The notes beneath the pieces are model-generated. The model saw only the letters and a program-made list of their open reading frames with translations. It did no database searches and was not told the DNA's origin. DNA of 47,424 nucleotides from Prevotella sp. UBA4268 (GTDB lineage Bacteria > Bacteroidota > Bacteroidia > Bacteroidales > Bacteroidaceae), in assembly GCA_002395135.1 (NCBI GenBank), contig DGWC01000066.1, forward strand, positions 1 to 47,424. The letters are read 5' to 3'. This document shows, in pieces, positions 17,890 through 27,673 of this stretch. The position numbers were made by a program, and so were the translations under genes. Each line of letters begins with the position of its first letter. Positions within the stretch are counted from its first letter, which is position 1.

Positions 17890-18354
17890 ATGAAAATAGG
17901 AGACAAAGTGCCTGAGTATTTGGGTACAGATGAGGCTGGCCGCGAAATACGCATCAGTGATTTCGCCGGAAAGAAACTCGTGTTGTATTTCTATCCGAAA
18001 GACTCAACAAGCGGCTGCACTGCCGAGGCTTGCAGTCTGCGCGACAATTACAGTGAACTGAAAAAACTGGGCTATGTCGTTGTGGGCGTGAGTGTTCAGG
18101 ACGGGAAATCGCATCAGAAGTTCATTGACAAATATGAACTGCCGTTCCCCCTGATTGCCGATACCGAGAACAAACTGGTGGAAACATTCGGCGTTTGGGG
18201 TGAGAAGAGCATGTACGGCCGCAAGTATTTCGGAACATTCCGCACCACGTTCCTCATCAACGAAGAGGGTGTCGTGGAAAGAATCTTCCTGCCGAAGGAA
18301 ATCAAAACCAAGTCGCATGGCGAGCAGATACTGGAAGCCATTCAGAACTCATAA
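17890..18354 (+). CDS. bcp: Thioredoxin-dependent peroxiredoxin Q (BCP family)
   Basis: This cytoplasmic thiol peroxidase reduces hydrogen peroxide and organic hydroperoxides. It has 154 residues, the normal BCP/PrxQ length. The peroxidatic cysteine is Cys43 in STSGCTAEAC, with the resolving Cys48 five residues later, the classic intramolecular pair of PrxQ. The thioredoxin-fold strand KKLVLYFYPKD precedes it. The active-site arginine is probably in FRTTFLI near residue 119. The start ATG at 17890 is placed well after the -7 box. It is followed 11 bases later by the cellobiose phosphorylase gene, so the two are probably co-transcribed. Confidence 0.94.
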   Translation: MKIGDKVPEYLGTDEAGREIRISDFAGKKLVLYFYPKDSTSGCTAEACSLRDNYSELKKLGYVVVGVSVQDGKSHQKFIDKYELPFPLIADTENKLVETFGVWGEKSMYGRKYFGTFRTTFLINEEGVVERIFLPKEIKTKSHGEQILEAIQNS

Positions 18355-18365
18355 ACATTTAACAG

Positions 18366-20897
18366 ATGATGGAAATGAAAACATATGGGCATTTCGACGA
18401 CAGCGCTCGCGAATATGTCATCACTGATCCTAAAACACCGTGGCCCTGGATCAATTATTTGGGCAATGAGGATTTCTTTTCTTTGATTTCAAACACGGCC
18501 GGAGGCTATTCGTTCTACAAGGATGCGAAGTTCCGCCGCATCACGCGTTATCGTTATAACAATGTGCCGATGGACAACGGCGGACGTTATTTCTATATCA
18601 ACGACAACGGCACGGTGTGGAGTCCGGGATGGAAACCTTGCAAGACACCACTTGATTTCTATGAGTGCCGCCACGGCATGAGTTATACACGCATCACAGG
18701 CAGAAAAGACGGCGTTGAGGCAAATGTGCTGTTCTTCGTGCCATTGAAGAAATGGTGTGAGGTGCAGAAACTTACGTTGACGAACACGTCTGGCCAGGTG
18801 AAGCGCCTCAAGTTGTTCTCATTCATGGAGTGGTGTCTGTGGAATGCCGCTACCGACATGGAGAATTTCCAGCGCAATTTCTCTACCGGCGAAGTGGAAA
18901 TTGACGTGCAGGGGGGCGGCAGCAGTGTGATTTATCACAAGACAGAATACAAGGAGCGCCGCAACCATTATGCTTACTATAGTGTGAACGTGCCTGTTCA
19001 AGGCTTTGATACCGACCGTGAGAGTTTCATCGGACTCTATAATGAGTTTGCCAATCCTGATTGTGTGATGGCAGGAAAGCCTAAAAACAGCGTGGCACAT
19101 GGATGGAGTCCCATCGCCTCCCATTATATAGAGGTGGAACTGCAGCCAGGTGAGCATAAGGATTTCATTTTCCTGCTGGGCTATGTGGAAAATGAGCAAG
19201 ACCAGAAATATGAAACGGGCAGCGATTCGCTGATTACCTCACTGGGCGCACTCGACCATACCATCGTCAATAAGGCGAAGGCAAAGGCTTGTATTACGGA
19301 GTTTGACACCACGGAAAAAGTAGACAAGGCTTTCCAAGAACTGAATGCTTACTGGGATGACCTGCTCAATCGCTACTGCGTGAAGAGCGGCGACGAGCGT
19401 CTCGACCGTATGGTGAACATCTGGAATCAGTATCAATGCATGATAACCTTTAACTTCTCGCGTTCTGCCAGTTTCTTTGAAAGCGGCATCGGACGTGGAA
19501 TGGGATTCCGTGACAGCAATCAAGACTTGGTGGGATTTGTGCACCAGATACCCAGTCGTGCGCGGCAGCGCATCATCGACATCGCTTCCACGCAGTTCCC
19601 TGACGGTGGATGCTATCATCAATATCAGCCATTGACCAAGCGTGGCAATAACGACATCGGCGGCGGATTCAATGACGACCCCATGTGGCTTATCTTTGGA
19701 ACCGTGGCATATATCAAGGAAACGGGCGATTTCTCCATTCTTGATGAGATGGTGCCATGGGACAATGAGCCGGGAACAGAGGTAACGCTCTTCGAGCATC
19801 TCCGCATTTCGTTCAACCATGTGGTAGAAAACCTCGGTCCTCACATGCTACCATTGATTGGACGTGCCGACTGGAACGACTGTCTGAACCTTAACTGTTT
19901 CTCCTGGGATCCCAATGAGAGTTTCCAGACAACAGAGAATAATTCCGTGGGAAGCAAGGCTGAGAGTCTGATGATTGCCGGTCTGTTCGTGGTATGCGGC
20001 AAGGACTATGTGGAACTGTGCCGTGAAATGGGAGCAAAGGGCAAATTGCTGAATGGTAAGGAATACAGTTTTGCTGATGAGGGCAACCGCGCCGAGAAAT
20101 GCGTGAACGACATGGTTGAAGCCGTGAAGAAACACGGATGGGACGGCGAATGGTATCTCCGCGCCTATGATTTCTATGGCAACAAGATTGGTTCGCATGA
20201 GAATGAAGAGGGAAAAATCTTCATTGAGAGTCAGGGTTGGTGCACCATGGCTGGCATCGGACTTGAGGAAGGCATGGTGGAAAAGGCTCTCGACAGTACG
20301 AAGAAATATCTCGACTCTGAGCATGGCATCGTGCTCAACAATCCGGCCTTTACCCGCTATTACGTGGAAATGGGCGAAATCTCCAGTTATCCGGCTGGTT
20401 ATAAAGAGAATGCCGGCATCTTCTGCCATAACAATCCCTGGGTGATTATCGGTGAAACCGTAGCAGGACGCGGCAACGACGCGTGGGAGCACTATTGCAA
20501 AATCTGTCCGGCCTTCATCAAAGACCAGACCCTTCACAAGGTGGAACCATATGTGTATTCGCAGATGGTGGCAGGTAAAGATGCCGCACGTCCCGGTGAA
20601 GGCAAGAACAGTTGGCTTACCGGCACTGCCGCATGGAACTGGTACACCATCACGCAGTTTATTTTGGGCATCAAGCCAACCTATGACGGACTGCTGATTG
20701 ATCCCTGTGTTCCCTCGACAATGAAGGAGTTTTCCGTGAAACGCATATTCCGCGGTGCCGAATATGATATCGTCGTAAAGAATCCTGCTGGCGTGCAGAA
20801 GGGCGTGCGTTCTATCACCGTTGACGGAAAACCGATTGCCGGTCAGTTGGTTGCTGCCGCCGACGGGCATCATCTCGTAGAAGTAGTCTTAGGCTGA
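18366..20897 (+). CDS. Glycoside hydrolase family 94, cellobiose phosphorylase
   Basis: GH94 phosphorylases cleave beta-glucosides with inorganic phosphate, giving glucose 1-phosphate without spending ATP. The protein has 843 residues with no signal peptide, so it is cytoplasmic. The N-terminal beta-sandwich begins [16 protein letters not shown], close to known cellobiose phosphorylases. The catalytic (alpha/alpha)6 barrel shows [40 protein letters not shown] and FNDDPMW. The likely general acid is Asp502 in [10 protein letters not shown]. The overall match favours cellobiose (EC 2.4.1.20) over cellodextrin or chitobiose as substrate, but specificity cannot be proven by sequence alone. Alternative ATGs lie within three codons of the start. 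Its neighbours are bcp and acetyl-CoA synthetase. Confidence 0.9.
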   Translation: MMEMKTYGHFDDSAREYVITDPKTPWPWINYLGNEDFFSLISNTAGGYSFYKDAKFRRITRYRYNNVPMDNGGRYFYINDNGTVWSPGWKPCKTPLDFYECRHGMSYTRITGRKDGVEANVLFFVPLKKWCEVQKLTLTNTSGQVKRLKLFSFMEWCLWNAATDMENFQRNFSTGEVEIDVQGGGSSVIYHKTEYKERRNHYAYYSVNVPVQGFDTDRESFIGLYNEFANPDCVMAGKPKNSVAHGWSPIASHYIEVELQPGEHKDFIFLLGYVENEQDQKYETGSDSLITSLGALDHTIVNKAKAKACITEFDTTEKVDKAFQELNAYWDDLLNRYCVKSGDERLDRMVNIWNQYQCMITFNFSRSASFFESGIGRGMGFRDSNQDLVGFVHQIPSRARQRIIDIASTQFPDGGCYHQYQPLTKRGNNDIGGGFNDDPMWLIFGTVAYIKETGDFSILDEMVPWDNEPGTEVTLFEHLRISFNHVVENLGPHMLPLIGRADWNDCLNLNCFSWDPNESFQTTENNSVGSKAESLMIAGLFVVCGKDYVELCREMGAKGKLLNGKEYSFADEGNRAEKCVNDMVEAVKKHGWDGEWYLRAYDFYGNKIGSHENEEGKIFIESQGWCTMAGIGLEEGMVEKALDSTKKYLDSEHGIVLNNPAFTRYYVEMGEISSYPAGYKENAGIFCHNNPWVIIGETVAGRGNDAWEHYCKICPAFIKDQTLHKVEPYVYSQMVAGKDAARPGEGKNSWLTGTAAWNWYTITQFILGIKPTYDGLLIDPCVPSTMKEFSVKRIFRGAEYDIVVKNPAGVQKGVRSITVDGKPIAGQLVAAADGHHLVEVVLG

Positions 20898-20909
20898 TTA
20901 TTCAATTCA

Positions 20910-20941
20910 GAAGGAGCAGGCATGCTGATGTCTGCTCCTTC
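20910..20941 (+). terminator. Hairpin after the cellobiose phosphorylase gene
   Basis: GAAGGAGCAG (20910-20919) pairs perfectly with CTGCTCCTTC (20932-20941) over a 12-base loop. There is no T run, so it may be a weak terminator or an mRNA-stabilising hairpin. Confidence 0.5.
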
Positions 20942-20959
20942 ATAACAACATTATAAACC

Positions 20960-23023
20960 ATGATAAACAAACAGTTATTACATCCGGAAAGTATCGTCGT
21001 GATAGGCGGTTCTAACAATGTTCACAAACCAGGCGGTGCCATTGTGCGCAACATCCTTCAAGGAGGCTACAAAGGTACTCTTCGTGTGGTAAACCCCAAG
21101 GAAGACGATGTGCAAGGCATCAAGGCGTTCCACGATGCCAAGGAGATTCCGCCCACCGACCTCGCCATTCTTGTGGTTGCAGCCAAGTATTGTCCTGATT
21201 ACGTGGAGTTCCTGGCTGCCGAAAAGAGCGTAAAGGCCTTCATTATTATTTCTGCCGGCTTCGGTGAAGAGACGAAGAAGGGTGCCGAATTGGAGCAGCG
21301 CATCCTGAATACATGCGAGCGTTATGGGGCTGCACTTATCGGTCCCAACTGCATCGGACTGATGAACGCATGGCATCACAGCGTTTTCACAAAGCCCATA
21401 CCAACGCTCGACGCGCAGGGCGTTGACTTCATCAGCGGCTCAGGCGCCACCGCCGTGTTCATCCTCGAGTCTGCCGTCACCAAAGGACTGCCGTTCAACA
21501 GTGTGTGGAGCATCGGAAACGGCAAGCAGATAGGCATTGAAGACGTGTTGCAGTTTATGGACGAGAACTTCGATGCTGAGCGCGACAGCAAGGTGAAACT
21601 GCTTTACATCGAGAATGTGGGCAATCCCGACAAACTGCTGTTCCATGCCAGTTCGTTGATTCGCAAGGGATGCCGCATCGCTGCCATCAAAGCCGGCTCG
21701 TCGGAGAGTGGCAGTCGTGCCGCATCGTCTCACACGGGAGCCATCGCATCCAGTGATTCTGCTGTAGAAGCATTGTTCCGCAAGGCCGGCATCGTGCGCT
21801 GTTTCTCGCGCGAGGAACTGACCACCGTGGGGTGTATCTTTACATTGCCGCCCATCAAAGGCAAGAACTGCGCCATCGTTACCCATGCCGGAGGCCCTGG
21901 CGTGATGCTCACCGACGCGCTGAGCAAAGGTGGTATGAACATTCCAAAACTCGAAGGAAAGGTGGCCGATGAACTGAAAGAGCAACTCTTCCCTGGTTCT
22001 TCGGTGGCCAACCCCATAGATATTCTTGCCACGGGAACACCTGAGCACCTGGGCATAGCCATTGATTTCTGCGAGAATCGTTTTGATGACATCGATGCCA
22101 TCTTCGTTATTTTCGGAACGCCAGGACTCGTTCAACTCTACGAAGCATACGATGTGCTGCACAAGAAAATACAGGAATGCAAGAAACCGATATTCCCCAT
22201 CCTTCCGTGTCTGCACACGGCCGGTCCGGAAGTGGCCGAATTCCTGAGCAAGGGACATGTGAACTTCAGCGACGAGGTGACACTTGCCACCGCACTTACG
22301 CAGGTGATGAAGACTCCGCGCCCCGCCGCACCGGAGATAGAACTGTTTGGCGTTGACGTGCCCCGCATTCGTGAAATTATCAGCGGCATCAAGAAGAGCG
22401 GCTATATCGCTCCCGACCTTGTGCACCAGTTGCTCGGTTGCGCCGGCATCCCGATGGTTCCCGAAAAGGTGAGTGCCTCCAAAGAAGAACTGATTGCCTT
22501 TGCCGACAAGGTGGGATATCCCGTTGTGGCCAAGGTGGTGGGACCTGTCCATAAGAGCGATGTGGGCGGTGTGGCTTTGAATATCCGCACACCCGAGCAT
22601 CTCGCCTTGGAGTTTGATCGCATGATGAAGATAAAAGACGCAACGGGCGTGATGGTTCAGAAGATGCTTAAGGGTACAGAACTGTTCATAGGAGCCAAAT
22701 ATGAGAAGCGCTTTGGCCATGTTGTGCTCTGCGGACTGGGCGGTATCTTCGTTGAAGTGCTGAAAGATGTGTCGAGCGGTCTCGCTCCGCTGTCTTACGA
22801 AGAGGCATTCTCAATGATTCGCTCGCTGAAATCATACAAGATTATCAAGGGAACGCGCGGTCAGGCAGGGCTCAACGAGCAGAAATATGCCGAAATCATT
22901 GTGCGCCTGTCCACTCTCTTGCGCTTTGCAACCGAGATAAAGGAAATGGATATCAACCCATTGCTGGCCGACGAGAAAGAGGTCGTGGCCGTCGATGCCC
23001 GCATCCTCATCGAAAAGAATTGA
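20960..23023 (+). CDS. ADP-forming acetyl-CoA synthetase (acyl-CoA ligase), fused alpha-beta subunits
   Basis: This enzyme converts acetyl-CoA (or related acyl-CoA), ADP and phosphate into acid, CoA and ATP, making ATP in fermentation. The 687-residue protein starts with a CoA-binding Rossmann domain (VVIGGSNNVHKPGGAIVRNI). A succinyl-CoA-ligase-like domain follows, with the phosphorylated histidine probably His258 in ASSHTGAIASSD. A C-terminal ATP-grasp domain starts near residue 490 (YPVVAKVVGPVHKSDVGGV) and ends with EMDINPLLADEKEVVAVDAR. This is the fused arrangement seen in several bacteria and protists. Archaeal enzymes are often split. Protein acyltransferases of the Pat family share the layout but add an acetyltransferase domain, which is missing here. 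Confidence 0.9.
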   Translation: MINKQLLHPESIVVIGGSNNVHKPGGAIVRNILQGGYKGTLRVVNPKEDDVQGIKAFHDAKEIPPTDLAILVVAAKYCPDYVEFLAAEKSVKAFIIISAGFGEETKKGAELEQRILNTCERYGAALIGPNCIGLMNAWHHSVFTKPIPTLDAQGVDFISGSGATAVFILESAVTKGLPFNSVWSIGNGKQIGIEDVLQFMDENFDAERDSKVKLLYIENVGNPDKLLFHASSLIRKGCRIAAIKAGSSESGSRAASSHTGAIASSDSAVEALFRKAGIVRCFSREELTTVGCIFTLPPIKGKNCAIVTHAGGPGVMLTDALSKGGMNIPKLEGKVADELKEQLFPGSSVANPIDILATGTPEHLGIAIDFCENRFDDIDAIFVIFGTPGLVQLYEAYDVLHKKIQECKKPIFPILPCLHTAGPEVAEFLSKGHVNFSDEVTLATALTQVMKTPRPAAPEIELFGVDVPRIREIISGIKKSGYIAPDLVHQLLGCAGIPMVPEKVSASKEELIAFADKVGYPVVAKVVGPVHKSDVGGVALNIRTPEHLALEFDRMMKIKDATGVMVQKMLKGTELFIGAKYEKRFGHVVLCGLGGIFVEVLKDVSSGLAPLSYEEAFSMIRSLKSYKIIKGTRGQAGLNEQKYAEIIVRLSTLLRFATEIKEMDINPLLADEKEVVAVDARILIEKN

Positions 23024-23050
23024 GGTTCCAGCATGTGAACCTGTTCCATA

Positions 23051-23095
23051 AAGAGAGCCTGCATGGCATTCACGCTGTGCAGGCTCTCTTTTTTA
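23051..23095 (+). terminator. Intrinsic terminator of the acetyl-CoA synthetase gene
   Basis: AAGAGAGCCTGCA (23051-23063) pairs perfectly with TGCAGGCTCTCTT (23078-23090) and is followed by a T run. It lies between convergent genes. Confidence 0.9.
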
Positions 23096-23116
23096 CTTTC
23101 TTAATGGATGATGTCT

Positions 23117-23806
23117 TTAACGCGTTCTTTCAATAAACTGCTGCATCAGCCATTCGTTTTGTTCGTCAATGGTCATGTGGCTGTTGTCCAGTTCAAGTGC
23201 ATCATCGGCTTTGCGGAGCGGAGACACTTCGCGGTGTGAGTCAATGTAGTCGCGTTCCTGCACATTCTTCAGAATCTCGTCGAAATCGGCTTCCATGCCT
23301 TTGGCTTTCAGTTCGTCGAAGCGGCGCTGTGCACGTACTTCGGCCGAAGCGGTGACAAAAACCTTGAGTTCGGCATGCGGAAACACCACGGTTCCTATGT
23401 CGCGCCCGTCCATCACGATGCCTTTTTCCTCACCCATGCGCTGCTGTTGTGCAACCATAGCCTCTCGCACGAAAGGTAGAGCGGCAATGGGCGACACGCG
23501 GTTGGACACTTCCATAGAGCGGATTTCCTGCTCCACTAGTTCTCCGTTCAGATAGGTGTCGGGCTTTCCCGTTTCGTTGTTCAGTTGGAATGAAATGTTG
23601 ATGTCGGCCATGTGCTGCCTGAGTTCCTCTTCCTTGATGCTGTCATCGTCGCGAAACATGCCTTTGCGCAGGGCGAAGAGCGTTACCGAGCGGTACATGG
23701 CACCCGTGTCAACATAGATATAACCTACTTTCCTGGCCAAGTCTTTCGCCATGGTAGACTTGCCGCATGATGAAAAACCATCGATGGCAATAGTAATTTT
23801 TTTCAT
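23117..23806 (-). CDS. cmk: Cytidylate kinase
   Basis: Cmk phosphorylates CMP and dCMP using ATP in the cytoplasm. The sequence shows the P-loop GFSSCGKST close to the N-terminus, the region [17 protein letters not shown], the conserved [20 protein letters not shown] motif and the RAQRRFDEL helix. The length of about 229 residues is normal. I prefer the ATG at 23806 ([10 protein letters not shown]) because it fits the family start. An ATG four codons earlier at 23818 is equally possible. It follows porQ by a short gap. The porQ-cmk linkage is also known in Porphyromonas gingivalis, which supports both calls. Confidence 0.95.
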   Translation of the reverse strand: MKKITIAIDGFSSCGKSTMAKDLARKVGYIYVDTGAMYRSVTLFALRKGMFRDDDSIKEEELRQHMADINISFQLNNETGKPDTYLNGELVEQEIRSMEVSNRVSPIAALPFVREAMVAQQQRMGEEKGIVMDGRDIGTVVFPHAELKVFVTASAEVRAQRRFDELKAKGMEADFDEILKNVQERDYIDSHREVSPLRKADDALELDNSHMTIDEQNEWLMQQFIERTR

Positions 23807-23830
23807 ATCGTTGTTCATTATGATTCTTAA

Positions 23831-24778
23831 TTATAACTGGAAACTGGCGTTGATAATCAGTGAGTGGGATGAAACGTGGTATTTCCCGTAGGCCAGATTC
23901 AGTTTGAAACGGTCTAAAAGCAAACCGGCACCGATGGCCAAACCGGCTCCGTGGCTGCTGCCACGTTCCTCTCCAACGCTTGTGATGCTCATTTCGTGGG
24001 CGCGGCGGAAACTATATCCCCCTGCCACATACAGTTGCGACGAGAGGATTACATCAACACCTGCCACCACGTGGTTGATGAATCGCTGTTTGAGATGGTT
24101 CATGTCGACCAGCGTGGCCGACAGGCGGAAGGGAGCGCCCGTGAGTTTTTTCGTCACTCCAACCTGCAGGTCGAGCGGCAGTTTGCCATATTCCTCCTCA
24201 TAAGGATCCAGTTCGCCACCCAGGTTCTTTACCACGGCAGATACCGACCACTCTTTCTCTGCATCGTAATAGTTGATGCCGAGGTCTACGCCCAGAGCCA
24301 GTGAACTGAAGTTTCCGATATAGGAATTGATGAAGCGGGCCGTGATGCCGCCGGCAACGTTTGTCCCCAAGGTGTATGAAAGCGTGGCTGCCAATGCAAT
24401 ATCCTTGGCAGTGAATTCACCTGTCGTGATGTTGTTCTCGTCCACCTCCCTGATTTTCCCGTAGTCGAGATATTGCGCCAGCACTCCCACGGACATTCTT
24501 TCTTTCAGTATCTTGGTGAAAGAGGCACTTGCCGTGTTGGCCCCTTCCATGTAGTTCATGTAGTTGAGACAGAGCGAACGGTCGCTCACCGAACTGAGTA
24601 GGGCTGGGTTTGAGGCCGCCAGGGATGCATCGTCTTCAATCACAGAGATGTTGTCACCGCCAAGGGCAGCGGCATGTGCACTCACCGGAATGCGCAGGAA
24701 ATTGTATTCTGTATGGCTTTCCTGGGCAGTCGCAGCAGTCACTATCAGCGTGAAGAGTACGGTTATTAATCTGTTCAT
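23831..24778 (-). CDS. porQ: Type IX secretion system protein PorQ
   Basis: PorQ is an outer-membrane beta-barrel protein of the type IX secretion system that, with PorU, PorV and PorZ, processes and anchors secreted proteins. This 315-residue protein has a signal peptide (MNRLITVLFTLIVTAATA). The PorV/PorQ-like N-terminus is YNFLRIPVSAHAAALGGDN, followed by SLAASNPALLS and alternating barrel strands, ending in the aromatic-poor IINASFQL. The SAHAAALGG and NPALL motifs match this family. The cmk gene directly downstream repeats the P. gingivalis gene order. PorV is the main alternative, but the length and neighbours favour PorQ. Confidence 0.82.
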   Translation of the reverse strand: MNRLITVLFTLIVTAATAQESHTEYNFLRIPVSAHAAALGGDNISVIEDDASLAASNPALLSSVSDRSLCLNYMNYMEGANTASASFTKILKERMSVGVLAQYLDYGKIREVDENNITTGEFTAKDIALAATLSYTLGTNVAGGITARFINSYIGNFSSLALGVDLGINYYDAEKEWSVSAVVKNLGGELDPYEEEYGKLPLDLQVGVTKKLTGAPFRLSATLVDMNHLKQRFINHVVAGVDVILSSQLYVAGGYSFRRAHEMSITSVGEERGSSHGAGLAIGAGLLLDRFKLNLAYGKYHVSSHSLIINASFQL

Positions 24779-24812
24779 TTATTCTGTTTTGCCGAGCATG
24801 TCGGAATTCCTG

Positions 24813-24843
24813 CAAAGTTACTGCTTTTTCGCCGTTCCAACAA
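24813..24843 (-). promoter_or_regulatory. Promoter of porQ-cmk
   Basis: On the minus strand, TAACTTTG (24813-24820) is a perfect -7 box, with a TTG (24841-24843) 20 bases upstream. It is divergent from the tonB promoter. Confidence 0.6.
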
Positions 24844-24900
24844 TCTTTTGTTTAAAAAAATGAGATAGAAGGCTTTTCGGCATAAAAAATAATAAATTAT

Positions 24901-24931
24901 TTTGTGCGGCCGTCAAATTGCATTACCTTTG
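24901..24931 (+). promoter_or_regulatory. Promoter of the tonB-ispA-tatD-topB-porE gene run
   Basis: TTTG (24901-24904), a gap of 19 bases, and TACCTTTG (24924-24931) form a near-ideal Bacteroidota promoter. The leader to the TTG start is about 95 bases. Confidence 0.8.
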
Positions 24932-25032
24932 CATCTGGTTTTTACCATAAAACGGCATTTTGCCCGTTTTATTATGTGGCAAGCGATATTTCAAAAATCG
25001 TCGAGGAAAAGTTGAACGAATAAGTAGCCGTC

Positions 25033-25752
25033 TTGGAAGAGAAGAAATCATATAGAGCCGATTTGGAGCGGAAGAGATCTGCAAGATTCCTTCTGGGGCT
25101 GGCTGTTGCGCTTACGCTTTTCGTCGTTGCAATGGAATTCAAGTACAACGGCATGAGTTTTGAGACCGACGAAATGTTGCTCGACGAACTGGCACAAGAC
25201 ATGGAGATGATGCCAGCCATGGAGCAGAAAGACATGATTGTGATGCCACAGGAGGAGAAAGCGGAGCCGAAGGTGATTGAAAAGGTGAATCCCGTTGAGG
25301 AGGATGTGGCAAAGCAGGTGCCAGACCGCATGGTGGAGAACCAGCAGTTGCTGACAGAAGGCGACGGAGAGAACAACGTTATAGACGAAGAAACACCCAA
25401 TGTGGCACCTGTGGCCGTTGACGAAGACGATAATCCGTTGCATTTCAGGGTGGTGGAGCGTCTTCCTGAGTTCCCCGGGGGTACGCTTGCGCTGATGAAA
25501 TGGCTGAACCAGCAACTGAAATATCCGCCTGCCGCGCAGCGCCAGAAGATACAAGGCACGGTCATCGTTTCGTTTATCGTGAACAAGGACGGCACCACTT
25601 CAGATGCGCGCATCTTGCATTCATCAGCCAAGCCGCTGTTGGATGCCGAGGCTTTGCGTGTGGTTCGCATGATGCCCAAGTGGAGTCCGGGTGAAGATCA
25701 CGGAAAACCATGCCGCACGCTCTTTGCCATTCCCATAGAATTTAGAATATAA
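25033..25752 (+). CDS. TonB family energy-transducing protein, TTG start
   Basis: TonB proteins couple the proton motive force through ExbB/ExbD to outer-membrane transporters. This 239-residue protein has a short cytoplasmic N-terminus, one membrane anchor (about 16-36, RFLLGLAVALTLFVV), an acidic Glu/Pro-rich periplasmic linker, and a C-terminal TonB domain with FPGGTLALMKWLNQQLKYP and GTVIVSFIVNKDGTTSDARI. The start must be TTG at 25033: an in-frame stop is four codons upstream (25021) and the next ATG would remove the membrane anchor. The FPGG motif marks the Bacteroidota subtype. An ExbB/ExbD cluster lies at 38253-40541. Confidence 0.9.
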   Translation: MEEKKSYRADLERKRSARFLLGLAVALTLFVVAMEFKYNGMSFETDEMLLDELAQDMEMMPAMEQKDMIVMPQEEKAEPKVIEKVNPVEEDVAKQVPDRMVENQQLLTEGDGENNVIDEETPNVAPVAVDEDDNPLHFRVVERLPEFPGGTLALMKWLNQQLKYPPAAQRQKIQGTVIVSFIVNKDGTTSDARILHSSAKPLLDAEALRVVRMMPKWSPGEDHGKPCRTLFAIPIEFRI

Positions 25753-25769
25753 TAATCATCATATACATT

Positions 25770-26741
25770 ATGACTGCAAACGAATTACTCTCACTCTTTA
25801 ACCAATATCTGGAGCAGTTGCCTTACGACAGACAGCCCCAGAGCCTCTACGAACCCGTAAAATACGTGCTCTCATTGGGAGGAAAGCGCATTCGCCCCGT
25901 GCTGATGATGCTGGCATACCAGATGTATAAGGACGATCCGAAGGCCATTTTGCCGCAGGCATGCGCTTTGGAGACATACCATAATTTTACGCTTTTGCAC
26001 GATGATTTGATGGACAATGCCAATATGCGCCGCGGTCATGCCACGGTTCATGTGAAGTGGGATGCCAATGCTGCTATCCTCTCCGGCGACACGATGCTGG
26101 CTCTTGCGTTCCAGCGAATGGCTGCTTGTCCTGAAGAGAAGTTGCGCGACGTGATTGATCTCTTCACCGAGACGGTGCTTGAGATTGATGAAGGTCAGCA
26201 GATGGATATGGACTTTGAGAAGCGCATGGACGTGAGCGAAGAGGAATACATTGAGATGATCCGGTTGAAGACCAGCGTTTTGCTTGCATGTGCGCTGAAA
26301 ATCGGTGCCATTCTGGCTGATGCTCCGGCCGAAGATGCCGAAAACTTATATCTGTTTGGCGAGAAAATGGGACTGGCCTTTCAGTTGCAGGATGATTACC
26401 TTGATGTGTATGGTGACCCGAAGGTGTTTGGAAAAGCCATCGGAGGCGACATCATGTGCAACAAGAAAACGTTTATGCTCATCAATGCCTTCAATCTGGC
26501 AACCGCAGAGCAGCGTGCAGAACTGATGAGATGGATAGATGCCGACAATCCGGATGCACAGGAAAAGATTGCGGCCGTGACAAACCTATATAATAAAATA
26601 GGTGTGGACAAACTGGCGCAACAGCGAATCATGCACTATTTCGATGAGAGCCGTGCCTGTCTTGACAAGGTGAAGGTGGACGAGAAACGCAAACAGTTGC
26701 TCTACGACTACACCGACAAGATGATGCATCGCAATAAATAA
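25770..26741 (+). CDS. Polyprenyl diphosphate synthase (farnesyl/geranylgeranyl type)
   Basis: This trans-isoprenyl diphosphate synthase builds allylic prenyl chains from IPP in the cytoplasm. The 323-residue protein has the first Asp-rich motif DDLMD (78-82, in LLHDDLMDNANMRRG) and the second motif DDYLD (208-212, in FQLQDDYLDVYGD). The LGGKRIRPVL motif near residue 36 binds the diphosphate. Chain length cannot be read reliably; the short spacing suggests a C15-C20 product rather than the long-chain quinone side chain. It lies 17 bases after the TonB gene and 15 before tatD. It uses precursors made by IspH. Confidence 0.9.
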   Translation: MTANELLSLFNQYLEQLPYDRQPQSLYEPVKYVLSLGGKRIRPVLMMLAYQMYKDDPKAILPQACALETYHNFTLLHDDLMDNANMRRGHATVHVKWDANAAILSGDTMLALAFQRMAACPEEKLRDVIDLFTETVLEIDEGQQMDMDFEKRMDVSEEEYIEMIRLKTSVLLACALKIGAILADAPAEDAENLYLFGEKMGLAFQLQDDYLDVYGDPKVFGKAIGGDIMCNKKTFMLINAFNLATAEQRAELMRWIDADNPDAQEKIAAVTNLYNKIGVDKLAQQRIMHYFDESRACLDKVKVDEKRKQLLYDYTDKMMHRNK

Positions 26742-26756
26742 ACGGTACGGCGATAT

Positions 26757-27644
26757 ATGAATGGTGAGAATTTGGGAGATTTTTCAATGACAGAAGAAGA
26801 AAGAAAGAACTGTTTTTTCATAGATACGCACGCTCATCTTGACGGCGAGGAGTTTGATGAAGACCGCGACGAGGTGGTAAGACGTGCGCAAGAGGCTGGG
26901 GTGGGGAAGGTATTTGTGCCTGCCATCAACCTGCCTTCTGTAAAAACAGTGCTCGATACCTGTGCGCGTTATCCCGGTTTTGCCTTCCCGATGATAGGTC
27001 TTCATCCCGAGGATGTGAAAGAAGACTGGCGGCAGGTGCTTGCTCAAATGAAAGCCATGCTCTATGACCAGACCACGGAAGGTGAGGTTTTGCCTTCTTC
27101 TCTCAGTGGTCAGCCTGTAGAAAACCGTCAGCCATTCATTGCCATCGGTGAGGTGGGCCTCGATTATTACTGGAGCCGCGAATTTGAAAAAGAGCAGTTG
27201 GAGGCCTTTGAAGAGCAGGTGAAGTGGAGTGTTGAGACGCAACTGCCGCTGATGATTCATTGCCGAAAGGCACAGAACGAGATGGTTCACCTGTTGAGAA
27301 ACTACGAGCGCGAACTCCCAGGCGGTGTGTTCCATTGTTTTACGGGCAATGAAAAGGAGGCCGCCGAGTTGTTGCATTTCGAGCGTTTCGTATTGGGTAT
27401 TGGCGGTGTCCTTACTTTCAAGAAGAGCCATCTGCCAGAAGTGCTGAAGACAATACCCTTGAATCGCATCGTATTGGAGACTGACAGCCCTTACATGGCT
27501 CCTGTTCCGATGCGGGGAAAACGCAACGAAAGTGCTTTTGTGCGCTATGTCATGGAACGTGTTGCTAAGTGTTATCAGGTAGAAACCGAAGCAGTGGCAC
27601 TCCAGACCAACCAGAACGTTGAAAGAGTGTTTCACATTCATTGA
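26757..27644 (+). CDS. TatD family metal-dependent deoxyribonuclease
   Basis: TatD-family enzymes are TIM-barrel metal-dependent nucleases acting on DNA ends in the cytoplasm. The metal site starts with DTHAHLDGEEF near residue 23. IGEVGLDYYW, PLMIHCRKA, GVFHCFTGN and LETDSPYMAPVPMRGKRNES follow in the usual order. The length is about 295 residues, slightly long because of the N-terminus. A second in-frame ATG at 26787 (MTEEERKNC) would give 285 residues and is as likely. It lies in the gene run from TonB to topB. Confidence 0.93.
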   Translation: MNGENLGDFSMTEEERKNCFFIDTHAHLDGEEFDEDRDEVVRRAQEAGVGKVFVPAINLPSVKTVLDTCARYPGFAFPMIGLHPEDVKEDWRQVLAQMKAMLYDQTTEGEVLPSSLSGQPVENRQPFIAIGEVGLDYYWSREFEKEQLEAFEEQVKWSVETQLPLMIHCRKAQNEMVHLLRNYERELPGGVFHCFTGNEKEAAELLHFERFVLGIGGVLTFKKSHLPEVLKTIPLNRIVLETDSPYMAPVPMRGKRNESAFVRYVMERVAKCYQVETEAVALQTNQNVERVFHIH

Positions 27645-27673
27645 TTAAATAGCATTTGACAAGAAGATAGATA

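Noticed and set aside
21440..22720. 426-codon minus-strand frame
   Set aside because: It lies antisense to the acetyl-CoA synthetase gene; its length is explained by the GC-rich third positions of the real gene.
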